A stretch of DNA of 47,912 nucleotides from CAZPMO01 sp964587515 (GTDB taxonomy: Bacteria; Pseudomonadota; Alphaproteobacteria; MPNO01), in the NCBI GenBank assembly GCA_964587515.1, contig CAZPMO010000015.1, forward strand, positions 1 to 47,912, given 5' to 3'. The notes under the pieces were generated by a model. That model saw nothing but the letters and a program-made list of their open reading frames with translations. It was not told where the DNA came from and made no database searches. The stretch's first letter is position 1. Each line of letters starts with the position of its first letter. Below are positions 1 to 9,727 of this stretch, piece by piece. Made by a program: the position numbers and the translations under genes.

Positions 1-1582
1 AACGTATTCTTTCGATGGTCGACGGCGTATTGCTGCTGGTCGACGCGGCCGAGGGGCCGATGCCGCAGACCAAGTTCGTGCTGGCCAAGGCGCTGGCGCT
101 GGGGCTCAAGCCGATCGTTGTGATCAACAAGGCCGACCGGCCGGATGCCCGGCCGTTCGAGGCCCAGGGCGAGATATTCGACCTGTTCGCGGCATTGGAC
201 GCGAGCGAGGAGCAACTCGATTTTCCCACCCTTTTCGCGTCCGCCAAGGAAGGCTGGGCCACCGCCGAGCCCGACGGCCCGCGCGACGGCATGACCGCGC
301 TGTTTGATCTGATTGTCGATCATGTGCCACCGCCGGTGGTCGAGCCCGACGCGCCGTTCGCGATGCTGGCGAGCCTGCTGGAATATGATTCCTATCTCGG
401 CCGGGTGCTGACCGGGCGGGTGATGGCGGGTGGCCCGAGCATCAACATGGCGGTGAAGGCGCTCGACCGCGACGGCGTCGAGGTCGACGCCGGCCGCATG
501 ACCAAGCTGCTGGCCTTTCGCGGTCTCGAACGTGTCCCCGTGGAGTCCGCCGAAGCCGGAGACATCGTCGCGGTGGCCGGGCTCAAGGTCGCGACCGTGG
601 CGAATACGATTTGCGCGTTGGAAGTGGAACAACCGCTCGAGGCGCTGCCCATCGATCCGCCGACCCTTTCCATGACGTTTTCGATCAATGATTCCCCTTA
701 TTGCGGCGAGGACGGCGACAAAGTCACCTCGCGGGTGCTGGGCGCGCGTCTGATGCGCGAGGCGGAAGGCAATGTGGCGATCTCGGTGACGCCGGATCCC
801 GGCGGCGACGCCTTCGAGGTAAAGGGACGCGGCGAGTTGCAGCTTGGCGTGCTGATCGAGACGCTGCGCCGCGAGGGATTCGAAATGTCGGTTTCGCGCC
901 CCCGGGTGCTGTTTCGCGACGATCCCGAGTCCGGCCACCGTCAGGAACCCNNNNNNNNNNNNNNNNNNNGTTGATCGACGTGGACGACGAATTCGTCGGC
1001 GTGGTGGTCGAGGAGATGGGGCGGCGCAAGGGCGAGCTCACCGACATGCGGCCTTCGGGCGGCGGCAAGACACGCGTGACCTTTCTCGCGCCATCGCGCG
1101 GCATGATCGGCTATCACGGCGATTTCCTCAACGACACGCGGGGAACCGGCGTCATGAGCCGCATCTTTCACGGCTATGCGGATCACAAGGGTCAGATCGG
1201 CGGGCGGCGCAGCGGCGTGCTGATTTCGACCTCTCTGGGATCGGCGGTGCCCTATGCGCTGTGGAACCTGGAGGAACGCGGCGAGCTGTTCGTGACCCCG
1301 GGGACGCGGGTCTATGGCGGCATGATCATCGGCGAGCACGCCCGTGGCAACGATCTGGAAGTCAATCCGCTGAAGGCGAAGCAGCTCAGCAATGTCCGCG
1401 CTTCGGGCAAGGACGACGCGGTGCGCCTGTCACCGCCGCGCCGCCTGACGCTGGAACAGGCGATCTCCTATATCGACAATGACGAGCTGGTCGAGGTGAC
1501 GCCGCAATATGTTCGGTTGCGCAAGCGCCACCTTGACCCCCACGCCCGTAAGCGCGAATCGCGCAGGGCCGAGGTCGACTGA
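1..1582 (+). CDS. typA: Ribosome-associated GTPase TypA/BipA, 5' partial, interrupted by an N gap
   Basis: This is a translational GTPase of the EF-G/LepA class that acts on the ribosome under stress and during 50S assembly. The window opens inside the G domain: the frame reads R-I-L-S-M-V-D-G, so G1 to G3 (roughly the first 90 residues) lie upstream. The G4 motif NKADRP is visible near position 130. Domain II, the EF-G-like domain and the TypA-specific C-terminal domain follow, ending in the typical ELVEVTPQYVRLRKRHL. The frame shifts across the Ns at 951-969 because the placeholder has the wrong length. Homologues have about four codons between the flanking EP and LIDVDD. I therefore treat it as one intact gene with an assembly defect, not a pseudogene. 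Confidence 0.93.
951..969. other. Assembly gap (19 N) inside typA
   Basis: Nineteen N residues separate two typA segments lying in different frames. By comparison with the E. coli protein about four codons belong between proline 948-950 and leucine 971-973. That would need about 11 unknown bases, not 19. The run is therefore probably a scaffolding placeholder. Confidence 0.9.
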
Positions 1583-1594
1583 GCAGGCCGGGCC

Positions 1595-2890
1595 GTGGTT
1601 TCCGCCGCCCGCTCCCGTCGCTGGCGCGAGTCGCTCACCGTCTACCGCGACCGGCGCATGGCCACTGTCTTCTTCTTCGGCATGGCCAGCGGATTGCCGT
1701 CGGCGCTGATCTTCGCGACGCTCTCCATCTGGCTCCGCGAGGAAGGCGTCAGCCGCACCGCCATTGGCCTGTTCGGCGCGGCGGCGACGCCTTATGCGAT
1801 CAATTTCCTTTGGGCGCCGCTGGTCGATCGCGCGACGGTCCCGATGTTTCGCGGTCTCGGTCGACGGCGAAGCTGGATCCTCGCCTGCCAGATCGTGCTC
1901 TGCGGGGTGATCGTGGGGATGGGGTTCGGCGATCCCAAGACCGCACCGCTCGCACTGGCCGGGTGGGCGATCGCCGTCGCCTTTGTCTCGGCGACCCAGG
2001 ACGTCGCCATCGACGCCTACCGGGTCGAGATCCTCGATCCTCACCAGTACGGCGCCGGCGCGGCGCTCGCGGTCTATGGCTGGCATCTCGGCGCCTTTCT
2101 TTCCGGGGCCGGCGTCCTCTATGTCGCGCAGTTCCATGGCTGGGCCGCGGGATACGGGTTCGCCGCCTTCTGTCTCGCGCTGACCATGGCGGCGACGCTG
2201 CTTGCAACCGAACCGGCGCATCCGGAACGCGTCGCGATCGTCGGTGCGCTGGCCCGGCTTCGCGACGCGGTGGTGGCGCCGCTTGCCGACTTCTTCCGCC
2301 GGCTCGGCCCCGCCGCGCTCCTCGTGCTGCTCGCCATCGTTCTCTACAAGTTCGGCGACGCCATGCTGGGGCGGATGTCGAGCGTGTTCTATGTCGATCT
2401 CGGCTTTTCCAAGATCGAGATCGTCAACTACACCAAGACCGTGGGCCTCGCCGCGACCCTTTTGGGTGTGTTCATCGGTGGCCTGGCGTGCGCGCGTATC
2501 GGCGTGATGCGGGCGCTGATCCTGGGCGCGGTCCTGATGATGGTGACCAACCTCGCCTTCGCCGGCCTCGCCCTGGTCGGCAAGGACGGGACGCTGCTGG
2601 CGGTCGTGGTGTTCTTCGATGCGCTCACCGGCGGCATGGCGACCAGCGCGTTCGTCGCCTATCTGTCGGGACTGTGCAACGTCGCCTTCACCGCGACCCA
2701 ATATGCGCTGTTGGCGTCGCTCGGCAATTTCGCCCGCATCCAGCTCGGCGCGCTGTCGGGCTGGGCGGTCGATGGGTTGGGCGGCAACTGGGCCGGTTTC
2801 TTCGCGATCGTGGCCGCCGCCTCGCTGCCGTCGCTGGCGCTTCTATTCTGGATGATCCGGCGATTTCCGGCGACCGCCGGACGCGGCTAA
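1595..2890 (+). CDS. AmpG-like MFS permease (muropeptide transporter family)
   Basis: A 431-residue inner-membrane transporter with about 12 to 14 hydrophobic segments. It resembles AmpG, which imports anhydro-muropeptides for cell-wall recycling: FFGMASGLPSALIFATLSIW near the N-terminus, then FLWAPLVDR, GRRRSW and the AmpG-type SATQDVAIDAYRVEIL around residues 130-145. The GTG at 1595 keeps the LTVYRDRRM segment that aligns with the AmpG N-terminus. The ATG at 1658 would start directly at the first membrane helix. It lies 12 bp after typA and ends tail-to-tail, overlapping the glycosyltransferase stop. The substrate is inferred from family resemblance only, and other PAT-family substrates remain possible. 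Confidence 0.8.
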   Translation: MVSAARSRRWRESLTVYRDRRMATVFFFGMASGLPSALIFATLSIWLREEGVSRTAIGLFGAAATPYAINFLWAPLVDRATVPMFRGLGRRRSWILACQIVLCGVIVGMGFGDPKTAPLALAGWAIAVAFVSATQDVAIDAYRVEILDPHQYGAGAALAVYGWHLGAFLSGAGVLYVAQFHGWAAGYGFAAFCLALTMAATLLATEPAHPERVAIVGALARLRDAVVAPLADFFRRLGPAALLVLLAIVLYKFGDAMLGRMSSVFYVDLGFSKIEIVNYTKTVGLAATLLGVFIGGLACARIGVMRALILGAVLMMVTNLAFAGLALVGKDGTLLAVVVFFDALTGGMATSAFVAYLSGLCNVAFTATQYALLASLGNFARIQLGALSGWAVDGLGGNWAGFFAIVAAASLPSLALLFWMIRRFPATAGRG

Positions 2891-3888
2891 AGCAGACCCG
2901 CCAGCGCCGCGTCCACCGCGTCCACCGGGATCGCCGCCATGTCATCGCCGCCGAAGGACTGGGCCGTCAGCACCGACAGGCGTGACGTCGCCGGCGCGAG
3001 CTTGTCCGCCGATGTCGGCCCGAACAGCGAGACCAGCGGCGTATCGGCGGCCGCGAACATATGGCCGGCACCGGAATCGTTCGCCACGGCGGCGGCGAAT
3101 CTGCCGGCGAGCGCAATGGTCATCAACGGCGAGCCATGAAACTCGGGCGCGATCGCGGGATCGTCGAGCAATGGAAACGCTGAGCCCGGCGCCGACGCCT
3201 CCAGCTCGTCCCGCCAATCCTGTTCCTGGGGACCCAGCACGAAGACCGGCGTAAGCCCGCGCGCCGACAGCGCATTGGCGACCGCCGCGAATTGCGCGAG
3301 GGGCCAGCATTTCGCCCGCCAGCCCGCGCCCGGCGCGAGCCCCACATAGGTCGGCCCGTCCGGCAGCAGGTGGCGCGCCGCTTCGTGCAGGCGTGGATCC
3401 AGCGGCGGCGGCGGGCCGAGTTCCGGCGGGCGGCCACTGGCGAGCCCGACGAGTTCGAGCAGCTGCCCGATCAGCGCCGGGGGCCGCTGGTAAGGACGCT
3501 TGGGGCGAATATCGGAGAGCAGATGATTCGCCGCGCCGGACAGAAAGCGGTCATGGCGTATGCGCCGCAGCAGCATGGTCCGCGGGACGCCGCGCTGGGT
3601 GTCGATCACCAGATCGAAATGCCGTCCGGCCAGCGGTCGGCGCAGCAGCTTGTCGGCCCAGCGATCGAAACCCGCCTCCTCGATCACCTCGTCGATCAAC
3701 CCGGCGACCAGCGGCGCCAGGGCGCCGGCATAGGCGGTTTTATGGGTGCCGGCGAGCCAGGTAATGCGCGCGTCGGGGTAAGCGTGGCGCAACGCGCGCG
3801 CGAACGGCAGCTTGATCAGCCCGTCACCGACCAGATCGCCGCCGACATAAACCAGCACCGTTTCCGGCGTCGCGTCCTTCCGCGTCAT
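2887..3888 (-). CDS. Glycosyltransferase family 9 (heptosyltransferase-like)
   Basis: A 333-residue protein of the ADP-heptose:LPS heptosyltransferase family (GT9, GT-B fold), which adds sugars to lipopolysaccharide core on the cytoplasmic face. The N-terminal half begins VLVYVGGDLVGDGLIKLPFARALR, a variant of the glycine-rich GDxL acceptor-domain start. The C-terminal half carries VGLAPGAGWRAKCWP and the nucleotide-sugar site NDSGAGHMFAAADTPLVSLFGPT, the usual D-S-G-x-x-H signature near residue 270. Its stop overlaps that of the upstream permease on the other strand. No other LPS genes adjoin it, so the exact sugar and acceptor cannot be named. Confidence 0.85.
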   Translation of the reverse strand: MTRKDATPETVLVYVGGDLVGDGLIKLPFARALRHAYPDARITWLAGTHKTAYAGALAPLVAGLIDEVIEEAGFDRWADKLLRRPLAGRHFDLVIDTQRGVPRTMLLRRIRHDRFLSGAANHLLSDIRPKRPYQRPPALIGQLLELVGLASGRPPELGPPPPLDPRLHEAARHLLPDGPTYVGLAPGAGWRAKCWPLAQFAAVANALSARGLTPVFVLGPQEQDWRDELEASAPGSAFPLLDDPAIAPEFHGSPLMTIALAGRFAAAVANDSGAGHMFAAADTPLVSLFGPTSADKLAPATSRLSVLTAQSFGGDDMAAIPVDAVDAALAGLL

Positions 3889-4017
3889 ACTTTCAGCTCG
3901 TCGCTTTTATCCTCGAATTTCGTTAGCACATGGTCCCGGCCATTTGAAGCGGACGCCGTTGACCCGGCATCGGGATTTTGCCATTTTTTTTGTGGAACCA
4001 ATGAAGCGGAGCCTGCC

Positions 4018-4533
4018 ATGGATCAACGCATGGTCATCTACGAGGGCGACATCACCAGCCTCGACGTCGACGCCATCGTCAATGCCGCAAACGGCACATT
4101 GCTGGGCGGCGGCGGCGTCGACGGCGCCATCCATCGCGCCGCCGGACCGAACCTGCTCGCCGAATGCCGCACGCTTGGCGGCTGCGAAACCGGCAACGCG
4201 AAAATCACCAAGGGCTATCGATTGCCGGCCAGTTGGGTGATTCACGCGGTGGGGCCGGTATGGAACGGGGGCGATTTGGGCGAGGACGATCTGCTCGCGA
4301 GCTGCTATCGGCGCGCCCTCGATCTCGCCGCCGAAAACGATCTCCGCTCGATCGCCTTTCCCGCGATCAGTACCGGTGTCTACCGTTTCCCGGCCGATCG
4401 CGCCGCACAAATCGCCGTCGCGACGGTGGCCGAGTCGCTGGCCGACGCAAGCGCCATCGGGCGCGTCGTCTTCGCATGCTTCGGCCCGGATTCGGTCGCG
4501 GCCCACGAGGCCGCCATGGCGGCGGTTACCTAA
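4018..4533 (+). CDS. Macro-domain protein, O-acetyl-ADP-ribose deacetylase-like (YmdB type)
   Basis: A 171-residue single macro domain. Such proteins hydrolyse O-acetyl-ADP-ribose or remove ADP-ribose from proteins. Visible motifs are GDITSLDVDAIVNAANGTLLGGGGVDGAIH near the N-terminus (ADP-ribose binding loop and catalytic Asn/Asp region) and FPAISTGVYRFP around residue 117 (second phosphate loop). The ATG at 4018 is preceded by GGAG seven bases upstream, which fixes the start despite a longer open frame upstream. The end overlaps the maeB stop by four bases tail-to-tail. No partner ADP-ribosyltransferase is nearby, so a housekeeping role is more likely than a toxin-antitoxin role. Confidence 0.9.
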   Translation: MDQRMVIYEGDITSLDVDAIVNAANGTLLGGGGVDGAIHRAAGPNLLAECRTLGGCETGNAKITKGYRLPASWVIHAVGPVWNGGDLGEDDLLASCYRRALDLAAENDLRSIAFPAISTGVYRFPADRAAQIAVATVAESLADASAIGRVVFACFGPDSVAAHEAAMAAVT

Positions 4534-6848
4534 CGTTTGCGGGACGCGGGCTTTTTCCTGGTCTTGACGCCGGTCGATTTTTCGGCGTCGATCGCCTCGT
4601 GCGCCGCCAGGGTCGCATGGTTCACCAGGTCCGAGACATTGGAATCCATGCTGACGATCTGGGCCGGCCGGTTCAGCCCGACCAACAGCGGCCCGATCAA
4701 GGTGCCGCCGCCCAGCTTCTGAAGCAGTTTCGAAGAGATCGAGGCGGAGTGCACCCCGGGCATGATCAACACATTGGCCGGGCCCGAGAGACGATTGAAC
4801 GGGTAGACCGCGCGTAAATCGGGATCCAGCGCGACATCGACCGCCATCTCGCCGTCATACTCGAAATCGGTCTTGCGTTCGTCGAGCAGCGCGACCGCGC
4901 CGCGCATCTGGGTCGCCAGTACCCCCGGCGAATTGCCGTAATTGGCATAGGACAGAAAGGCGACGCGCGGCTCATGGCCCATGGAATGCGCCTTGGCCGC
5001 GCTCTGAATCGCGATGTTGGCAAGCTGCGCCGAATCGGGGCGTTCGTGCACGGTGGTGTCGGCGATCAACACCGTACGCCCGCGCGCGACAACGATGGAA
5101 AGGCTGAACACTTCGGTGTCCGGCACGGGATCAAGCGCCCGCGTGATGTCTTCGAAGCAAACCGGGTAGCTGCGCGTCAGCCCGGTGACCATCGCATCGG
5201 CCTCGCCGTGGATCAGCATGCAGGCGGCGAAAACGTTGCGGTCGTTGTTCACCATGCGCTGGCAATCGCGATATAGGAGCCCCTTGCGCTGCAATCGCGC
5301 GTACAGGTAATCGGTATAGACCTTGTTGTGTTTCGACAGCCGCGCGTTATGGACCTCGAGGTCCTCCGCCCCGGTGAGCCCGAGCGCCGCGATCTGTTCC
5401 TTGATCGGTTCCTCGCGGCCGATCAGCACCGGCGTGCCGTAGCCGGTATTGCGATAGGCCAGCGCCGCGCGGATCACCGCCGCCTCCTCGCCCTCCGAGA
5501 ACACGATGCGCTTCGGGTTCGCGCGAACCCGGGTGTGAATAAGCTGGAGGCTCGCCGCCGTCGCATCGAGCCGGGCCGACAGCTCGTGGCGATAGGTCGT
5601 GATATCCTCGATCGGCCGCTGCGCGACGCCACTTTTGACCGCGGCCTCGGCGACCCGCGATGGGATCGCCGCGATCAGCCGGGGATCGAACGGCACGGGG
5701 ATGATGTATTCCTGGCCGTAGCGAAGTTGCCGGCCGGAATAGGCGGCGGCGACCTCGTCCGGCACATCCTCGCGCGCAAGCTCGGCCAGCGCGTGCGCGG
5801 CGGCGATCTTCATCTCGTCGTTGATGGTGGTCGCCCGCACATCCAGCGCGCCCCGGAAGATATAGGGAAAGCCGAGCACGTTGTTGATCTGATTGGGATA
5901 GTCGGACCGGCCGGTCGCGACGATGGCGTCGTCGCGCACCGCCTTGACTTCCTCGGGCGAGATTTCGGGATTGGGGTTGGCCATGGCGAAAATGATCGGC
6001 TGCTTTGCCATCGACTTGGCCATATTGCGGGTCACGGCGCCCTCGGCGGAAACGCCGAAGAACATGTCGGCGCCCTTCATCGCGTCCTCCAGCGTCCGCA
6101 GCTTGGTGTCGATCGCGTGCGCCGATTTCCACTGGTTCATGCCTTCTTCGCGCCCCGTATGGATGACGCCGCGGGTGTCGCACAGGACGACGTTATCGTG
6201 CGGCATGCCGAGCGCCTTGATCAGCTCGATGCAGGCGATTCCGGCGGAGCCCGCGCCGTTGACGACCAGGCGCGTGTTCTTGATGTCGCGTCCGGTAATG
6301 TCGAGGGCGCTGATCAGCCCGGCGGCGGCGATGATCGCGGTGCCGTGCTGGTCGTCGTGGAATACCGGGATGCCCATGATGTCGCGCAGCCGCTGTTCGA
6401 TGATGAAGCAATCGGGCGCCTTGATGTCTTCCAGGTTGATGCCGCCGAAGCTGGGCTCCAGAAAGCGGACGCAATTGACGAATTCATCGACGTCGGAAGT
6501 GTTGAGTTCCAGATCGATCGCGTCCACATCGGCGAAGCGCTTGAACAAGGCCGCCTTGCCTTCCATCACCGGCTTCGACGCCAGCCCGCCGAGATTGCCA
6601 AGCCCGAGAATTGCGGTGCCGTTCGAGATCACCGCGACCAGATTGCCCCGCGCGGTGTAGTCATATGCGGTCGACGGGTCCTCGGCGATCCGGAGACACG
6701 GCGCGGCCACGCCCGGCGAATAGGCCAGCGACAGATCGCGTTGCGTGGTCAGCGGCTTGGTTGGCGCGATCTCGATCTTTCCCGGCTTGCCGGACGCGTG
6801 AAACGCCAGCGCATCGCGATCGAGATCGCTCAACTGATTCCGTGCCAT
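4530..6848 (-). CDS. maeB: NADP-dependent malic enzyme with C-terminal phosphotransacetylase-like domain
   Basis: This enzyme oxidatively decarboxylates malate to pyruvate, making NADPH, in the cytosol. The 772-residue protein has the MaeB layout: a malic N-domain (SLAYSPGVAAPC, GNLVAVISNGTAILGLGN), an NAD(P)-binding domain with VNGAGSAGIACIE and CDTRGVI, then from about residue 430 a phosphate acetyl/butyryltransferase-like domain (RIVFSEGEE, PVLIGREEP, EDITRALDPVPDTEVFS). In the family that domain is regulatory, usually sensing acetyl-CoA, and not catalytic. The start at 6848 has GGGGGAA just upstream. A further in-frame ATG at 6884 lies at about the transcription start implied by the promoter at 6887-6914, so it is unlikely to be used. 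Confidence 0.95.
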   Translation of the reverse strand: MARNQLSDLDRDALAFHASGKPGKIEIAPTKPLTTQRDLSLAYSPGVAAPCLRIAEDPSTAYDYTARGNLVAVISNGTAILGLGNLGGLASKPVMEGKAALFKRFADVDAIDLELNTSDVDEFVNCVRFLEPSFGGINLEDIKAPDCFIIEQRLRDIMGIPVFHDDQHGTAIIAAAGLISALDITGRDIKNTRLVVNGAGSAGIACIELIKALGMPHDNVVLCDTRGVIHTGREEGMNQWKSAHAIDTKLRTLEDAMKGADMFFGVSAEGAVTRNMAKSMAKQPIIFAMANPNPEISPEEVKAVRDDAIVATGRSDYPNQINNVLGFPYIFRGALDVRATTINDEMKIAAAHALAELAREDVPDEVAAAYSGRQLRYGQEYIIPVPFDPRLIAAIPSRVAEAAVKSGVAQRPIEDITTYRHELSARLDATAASLQLIHTRVRANPKRIVFSEGEEAAVIRAALAYRNTGYGTPVLIGREEPIKEQIAALGLTGAEDLEVHNARLSKHNKVYTDYLYARLQRKGLLYRDCQRMVNNDRNVFAACMLIHGEADAMVTGLTRSYPVCFEDITRALDPVPDTEVFSLSIVVARGRTVLIADTTVHERPDSAQLANIAIQSAAKAHSMGHEPRVAFLSYANYGNSPGVLATQMRGAVALLDERKTDFEYDGEMAVDVALDPDLRAVYPFNRLSGPANVLIMPGVHSASISSKLLQKLGGGTLIGPLLVGLNRPAQIVSMDSNVSDLVNHATLAAHEAIDAEKSTGVKTRKKPASRKR

Positions 6849-6886
6849 CGAATTCCCCCGTTCAACCGTCACGCTACCCTGCATTC

Positions 6887-6914
6887 AGGATAGAGGCGTT
6901 CTCGCCGCCGTCAA
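6887..6914 (-). promoter_or_regulatory. Probable sigma-70 promoter for maeB
   Basis: On the minus strand, TTGACG (6914-6909) and TATCCT (6892-6887) are separated by 16 bp. This is close to the alphaproteobacterial housekeeping pattern. It lies about 40 bp upstream of the chosen maeB start. Confidence 0.5.
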
Positions 6915-7006
6915 ACGCTCAAAATTCGTCGCGGTCATCAGACACGAAAAATTGCGTCCGTCATGAAACGGCTCGAATTCGCCGACCGATCGTATAAGCT
7001 TGAGCG

Positions 7007-9685
7007 ATGGCTGAAACGTCGACCGTTCCTTCGCCCGCGGATGCTCCGTCGACCCCGACCGAAGCGGTCGTGACGCCGATGATGACGCAGTACCTCGCCA
7101 TCAAGCGCGACCACCCCGATTCGCTCCTGTTCTATCGGATGGGCGATTTCTACGAATTGTTCTTCGACGACGCGGTCGCCGCCGCCGCCGCGCTCGACAT
7201 CACGCTGACCCGCCGGGGCAAGCACGCGGGCGAAGATATCCCCATGTGCGGTGTGCCGGTCCACGCCCATGACGCCTATCTGTCGCGCCTGATACGCAAG
7301 GGTTTCTGCGTCGCGGTGTGCGAGCAGACCGAAAACCCGGCGCAAGCGAAAAAGCGCGGCACCAAGTCGGTGGTGGCGCGCGAGGTGGTCCGTGTCGTGA
7401 CGCCCGGCACGATTACCGAGGACGCGCTGCTCGATTCCCGCCGCCACAATTATCTCGCCGCCCTGGCCGACGCTCAAGACGCGCTGGGTCTCGCCTGGCT
7501 CGACATGTCGACCGGCGCGTTCAACGTTCAGCCCATCGAGGCGGCGACGCTGGCGGCCGTGCTGGCGCGCATCGATCCCGGCGAATTGCTGGTGCCGGAC
7601 CGGCTGTTGCGGCGCGAGGACCTCCGCGAGGTGTTCGCCGACTGGAGCGCGGCCGTTACGCCCCTGCCGGGCAGCCGGTTCGACAGCGATTCGGCGCGGC
7701 GGCGGTTGGAAACGCTTTATCGCGTCAAGGCGCTCGACGCGTTCGGCGGGTTCGAACGGGCCGAGATCGCGGCCTGCGGCGCGTTGCTGGATTATGTGGA
7801 GCTGACCCAGAAGGGACGTCTGCCGAGACTGGCCGCGCCGAGGCGAATCGCGGTCGGCGCGACGCTCGAGATCGACATGGCGACGCGGCGCAATTTGGAG
7901 ATCACGGAGACGCTTACCGGCGGGCGTGACGGATCGCTGCTGTCGGTGATCGACCGCACTGTCACGGGGGCCGGCGGGCGGTTGCTGGCGGCCCGCATAT
8001 CGGCGCCGCTGACCGAACCGGACGAAATCGCGTCGCGCCTCGACATGGTCGGCTATTTCAATGATGAACAGATCCTGCGCGCCGATCTGCGCGCGGCGCT
8101 GCGCACGGCACCGGATATGGAACGCGCCTTGTCGCGGTTGACGCTGGGCCGGGGCGGACCGCGCGATCTCGCCGCGATCCGCGATGCGCTGAATTGCGCC
8201 CATGAATTGCGCGAGATGCTGGAGACCAGAACCGACGCACCGAAGGGACTCGCGGATTCGGCGCGCGATCTCGGCCAACACGGCGCGCTGACCGACCGGC
8301 TGGGCCGCGCGCTGGCGCCGGAGCTTTCCCTGCTGGCGCGCGACGGTGGCTTCATCGCCGAGGGATACGCGCCCGAGCTCGACGAACAGCGTTCGCTGCG
8401 CGACGAAAGCCGCCAGTTGATCGCCGGCCTGCAGCGCGAATATGCCGAGGCGACCGGCATATCGTCGCTGAAAGTGCGCCACAATAACGTGCTTGGCTAT
8501 TTCATCGAGGTGACGTCCGCCAACTCCGGCAAGATGCCGGATGACGCCGAGAGCCCGTTCATCCACCGCCAGACACTGGCCAGCGCGGTGCGCTACACCA
8601 CGGTCGAGCTTGGCGATCTGGAAAGCCGTATCGGGCGCGCCGCCGACCGGGCGCTGGCGCTGGAACTCGCGATGTTCGACGATCTGGTCGCGGAGGTCGT
8701 TGCGCGGGTGGAGGAAACCGCGCTGGCCGCCACCGCGCTCGCGGCGCTCGACGTCGCCGCCGCGCTGGCCGAGATCGCCGCGGAACGGGGCTTTGTGCGC
8801 CCGCTGGTCGATGACGGTCACTCATTTTCGGTGTCCGGCGGGCGCCATCCGGTCGTCGAGGCCGCGCTTGTCGCCCGCAACGAGGCTGATTTCGTGCCGA
8901 ACGATTGCGACCTTGCGACGGACCAGAGGCTGTGGCTGATCACCGGCCCCAATATGGCGGGCAAGAGCACCTTCCTGCGTCAGAACGCGCTGATCGTGGT
9001 GCTGGCGCAAACGGGATCTTTCGTGCCGGCGCAATCAGCGCATATCGGGGCGGTCGATCGTCTGTTCAGCCGGGTGGGCGCGGCCGACGATCTGTCGCGC
9101 GGGCGGTCGACGTTCATGGTCGAGATGGTCGAGACCGCCGCTATCCTCAATCAGGCCAGCGAACGCTCGCTGGTCATCCTCGACGAGATCGGCCGCGGCA
9201 CCGCGACCTTCGACGGGCTCTCGATCGCCTGGGCGGCGCTGGAGCATCTGCACGAGGTCAACCGCTGCCGCGCGTTGTTCGCGACCCATTTCCACGAGCT
9301 CACGTCCCTGACCGCGCGGCTCGACGCTCTCCAGTGCCACACCATGCGGGTCAAGGAATGGCAGGACGAGGTCGTTTTCCTGCACGAGGTTGACCCCGGC
9401 GCGGCCGACCGGTCGTACGGTATTCACGTGGCGCGGCTCGCGGGGCTGCCGGGCGCGGTGATCGCGCGCGCCGAAGAAGTGCTGGCCACCCTGGAAAAGG
9501 GCGAGCAGTCGGGCGTCCTCGCCCGGCTCGCCGATGATCTGCCGCTGTTCGCCACCACCGTCGCACCGCCACCGCCTGGTCCTTCGCCGCTGGAGGACGC
9601 GCTGGGCGCCGTCAATCCCGACGAACTCAGCCCCCGCGAGGCGCTCGATCTGGTGTACCGGCTGAAGCGGCTGCGCGACGAGTAG
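7007..9685 (+). CDS. mutS: DNA mismatch repair protein MutS
   Basis: Recognises base mismatches and small loops behind the replication fork and recruits MutL. The 892-residue length is normal. The mismatch-reading Phe-x-Glu lies in GDFYELFFDD (F48, E50), followed by connector, lever and clamp domains. The C-terminal ABC ATPase has Walker A GPNMAGKSTFLRQ (about 646-658), the STFMVEM signature and Walker B LVILDEIGRGTATFDG. After it comes the helix-turn-helix dimerisation segment. The N-terminus has a 25-residue Pro/Ser/Thr-rich extension before MMTQYLAIK, and the ATG at 7082 is an alternative start. No Shine-Dalgarno is visible, and a -10-like TATAAG sits at 6993-6998. It is followed 42 bp later by glnD. 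Confidence 0.97.
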   Translation: MAETSTVPSPADAPSTPTEAVVTPMMTQYLAIKRDHPDSLLFYRMGDFYELFFDDAVAAAAALDITLTRRGKHAGEDIPMCGVPVHAHDAYLSRLIRKGFCVAVCEQTENPAQAKKRGTKSVVAREVVRVVTPGTITEDALLDSRRHNYLAALADAQDALGLAWLDMSTGAFNVQPIEAATLAAVLARIDPGELLVPDRLLRREDLREVFADWSAAVTPLPGSRFDSDSARRRLETLYRVKALDAFGGFERAEIAACGALLDYVELTQKGRLPRLAAPRRIAVGATLEIDMATRRNLEITETLTGGRDGSLLSVIDRTVTGAGGRLLAARISAPLTEPDEIASRLDMVGYFNDEQILRADLRAALRTAPDMERALSRLTLGRGGPRDLAAIRDALNCAHELREMLETRTDAPKGLADSARDLGQHGALTDRLGRALAPELSLLARDGGFIAEGYAPELDEQRSLRDESRQLIAGLQREYAEATGISSLKVRHNNVLGYFIEVTSANSGKMPDDAESPFIHRQTLASAVRYTTVELGDLESRIGRAADRALALELAMFDDLVAEVVARVEETALAATALAALDVAAALAEIAAERGFVRPLVDDGHSFSVSGGRHPVVEAALVARNEADFVPNDCDLATDQRLWLITGPNMAGKSTFLRQNALIVVLAQTGSFVPAQSAHIGAVDRLFSRVGAADDLSRGRSTFMVEMVETAAILNQASERSLVILDEIGRGTATFDGLSIAWAALEHLHEVNRCRALFATHFHELTSLTARLDALQCHTMRVKEWQDEVVFLHEVDPGAADRSYGIHVARLAGLPGAVIARAEEVLATLEKGEQSGVLARLADDLPLFATTVAPPPPGPSPLEDALGAVNPDELSPREALDLVYRLKRLRDE

Positions 9686-9727
9686 GGCCGGCTCGCCGCG
9701 AACGCGTTTAAGCTCTATATTGTCGCC

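Noticed and set aside
951..969. typA as a pseudogene
   Set aside because: The frame change coincides exactly with an N run, and both sides are well conserved.
1430..2701. Long open frame on the minus strand opposite the AmpG-like gene
   Set aside because: The translation is low-complexity, rich in His, Arg, Glu and Gly, with no recognisable domain. It is the usual antisense shadow in GC-rich coding DNA.
4018..4533. Macro-domain antitoxin of a DarTG-like system
   Set aside because: No DarT-like ADP-ribosyltransferase gene adjoins it; its neighbours are housekeeping genes on the other strand.
6938..8821. 627-codon open frame antisense to mutS
   Set aside because: No domain and antisense-type composition; mutS on the other strand has every family motif.
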